Positions 63,101 through 64,000 of a DNA stretch of 64,000 nucleotides are shown one piece after another (position 1 is the stretch's first letter; the number at the start of each line of letters is the position of its first letter). Position numbers and translations under genes: made by a program. The DNA lies in the NCBI RefSeq assembly GCF_002958735.1, contig NZ_PPGH01000034.1:62001-126000 (forward strand), read 5' to 3'. This stretch comes from Chromatium okenii. GTDB lineage: Bacteria; Pseudomonadota; Gammaproteobacteria; Chromatiales; Chromatiaceae. Below the pieces are notes generated by a model. The model was not told where the DNA came from. It searched no databases and saw nothing but the letters and a program-made list of their open reading frames with translations.

Positions 63101-64000
63101 ATGAATTTATCCTCTCCTGCGTTAGCGCCTCGCGCCCGCTTGGGCGTGTTGTCAATGGCGGCTTTGGGCATTGTTTATGGCGACATCGGCACCAGTCCGC
63201 TGTACGCCATCAAAACCGTGTTTGCCAATGATCGTCATCCAGTGCCGGTCGATGCTGAAAACATCCTCGGCGTGTTGTCGCTGGTGTTTTGGTCATTGCT
63301 GATTGTGGTCACGCTGAAATACGTCGTTCTCATTCTGCGAGCGGACAATCGTGGCGAGGGTGGAATCATGGCGCTGATTGCGCTGGTGCAACGGCGCATC
63401 GCCAATCAACCCATCGGGCAACGTTTGATTTTGCTGGGATTATTTGGCGCGGCGCTGTTTTACGGCGACGGCATTATCACGCCAGCAATCTCGGTGCTCT
63501 CCGCTGTGGAGGGCTTGAAAATGGTCACGCCCGACTTGGAAGAGTGGATTCTTCCGATAACGCTGGCGATTTTGTGCGGGCTATTTGCCGTACAACGCCA
63601 CGGCACAGCACAGGTCGGCAACTGGTTTGGGCCGATCATGGCAATCTGGTTTCTGACGCTCGCGGTGTTGGGAATCGACGGCATCATTGCGGAACCGGCA
63701 GTGCTCGCAGCGTTGTCGCCAATTTACGCGCTGAATTTTTTCGTGGCACATCCGGCATTGGCATTTTTTTCATTGGGATCAATCGTGCTGGCAGTGACGG
63801 GAACCGAGGCGCTGTATGCCGACATGGGACATTTTGGGCGCGGACCGGTGCAATTGGCGTGGGGCGCTCTGGTGTTGCCCGCATTGACGTTGAACTATTT
63901 TGGGCAGGGCGCACTGCTACTGGCGCAGCCGCAAACCGTCACCGATCCGTTTTTTCATCTCGCGCCAGCATGGGCGTTACTGCCTTTGGTGCTGCTGGCG
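63101..64000 (+). CDS. kup: Low-affinity potassium transporter Kup (3' end outside window)
   Basis: The first 300 residues are seen; the frame is open to the window end. MNLSSPALAPRARLGVLSMA, then the Kup signature GIVYGDIGTSPLYAIKTVF, the first membrane helices, RADNRGEGGIMALIALVQRR, FYGDGIITPAISVLSAVEG, VQRHGTAQVGNWFGPIMAIW, HPALAFFSLGSIVLAVTGTE and ALYADMGHFGRGPVQLAW. Kup proteins import K+ with H+ and are members of the KUP/HAK/KT family; full length is about 630 residues. Starts 15 bases behind tatA. Confidence 0.95.
   Translation, partial: MNLSSPALAPRARLGVLSMAALGIVYGDIGTSPLYAIKTVFANDRHPVPVDAENILGVLSLVFWSLLIVVTLKYVVLILRADNRGEGGIMALIALVQRRIANQPIGQRLILLGLFGAALFYGDGIITPAISVLSAVEGLKMVTPDLEEWILPITLAILCGLFAVQRHGTAQVGNWFGPIMAIWFLTLAVLGIDGIIAEPAVLAALSPIYALNFFVAHPALAFFSLGSIVLAVTGTEALYADMGHFGRGPVQLAWGALVLPALTLNYFGQGALLLAQPQTVTDPFFHLAPAWALLPLVLLA

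Overview
The window comes from a gammaproteobacterium. The block tig-clpP-clpX-lon-hupB-tRNA-Val-tRNA-Asp-ppiD, the lptD-surA-pdxA order with a divergent amgK-type kinase, aroK-aroB, prmB, yjcH-actP, cpoB and a PilS-type kinase all fit that class. A PEP-CTERM protein under a sigma-54 promoter, a NifJ-type pyruvate oxidoreductase, an orphan V-type ATPase subunit D, a giant type-I-secreted adhesin and C-rich palindromic repeats suggest an environmental, possibly biofilm- or floc-forming lineage of the Thiotrichales/Competibacteraceae kind. The genus cannot be fixed from the sequence alone.

Layout. 1-4800 is accessory: the end of an MmeI-like DNA methyltransferase, a YkgJ protein, a broken toxin-antitoxin pair, a lone V-ATPase subunit D, an OmpA/coiled-coil envelope protein and a Uma2 nuclease. 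5000-11900 is central carbon metabolism: nifJ, a dihydroorotate-dehydrogenase-like gene and an acetate symporter pair. 12000-19100 is a surface region: a 50-residue PEP-CTERM protein behind a sigma-54 promoter, then an adhesin of about 2,180 codons with an N-terminal thioester-like domain, eight tandem 111-residue repeats and a C-terminal type I secretion region. 19100-31000 holds rsmA, a second YkgJ protein, a HAD phosphatase, ettA, an Smr protein, a large membrane protein, cpoB, a WGR/beta-propeller protein, a peptide-binding lipoprotein and fabI. 31100-41400 is the folding and proteolysis block plus hemN. 41400-52200 carries prmB, an SDR enzyme, pilS, small conserved genes and the outer-membrane biogenesis cluster pdxA-surA-lptD with a sugar kinase. 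52200-54750 has a T5orf172/GIY-YIG gene, a MITE-like repeat and aroB-aroK. 54950-60780 is an unusual coupled cluster: Ser/Thr kinase, formyltransferase, membrane-anchored propeller protein and a sensor-MFS transporter. The window ends with malic enzyme, tatA and kup (cut off).

Sequence quality matters. About sixteen genes are broken by one or more single-base indels, including genes expected to be essential or near-essential (lptD, surA, ettA). The pieces join into full-length proteins with no coding sequence lost, so most breaks look like consensus errors rather than pseudogenes. The errors pile up in nifJ, the adhesin repeats, lptD and a duplicated 340-bp block near 57 kb; other stretches (lon-clpX-clpP-tig-hemN-prmB, aroB-aroK, the kinase, malic enzyme) are clean.

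Most novel features: a palindromic repeat element inserted in frame in pdxA; a thioester-like adhesin with Gram-positive architecture but a type I secretion C-terminus; a near-bodiless PEP-CTERM protein with a textbook sigma-54 promoter; and the kinase-formyltransferase-propeller-MFS cluster with 4-nt start/stop overlaps.
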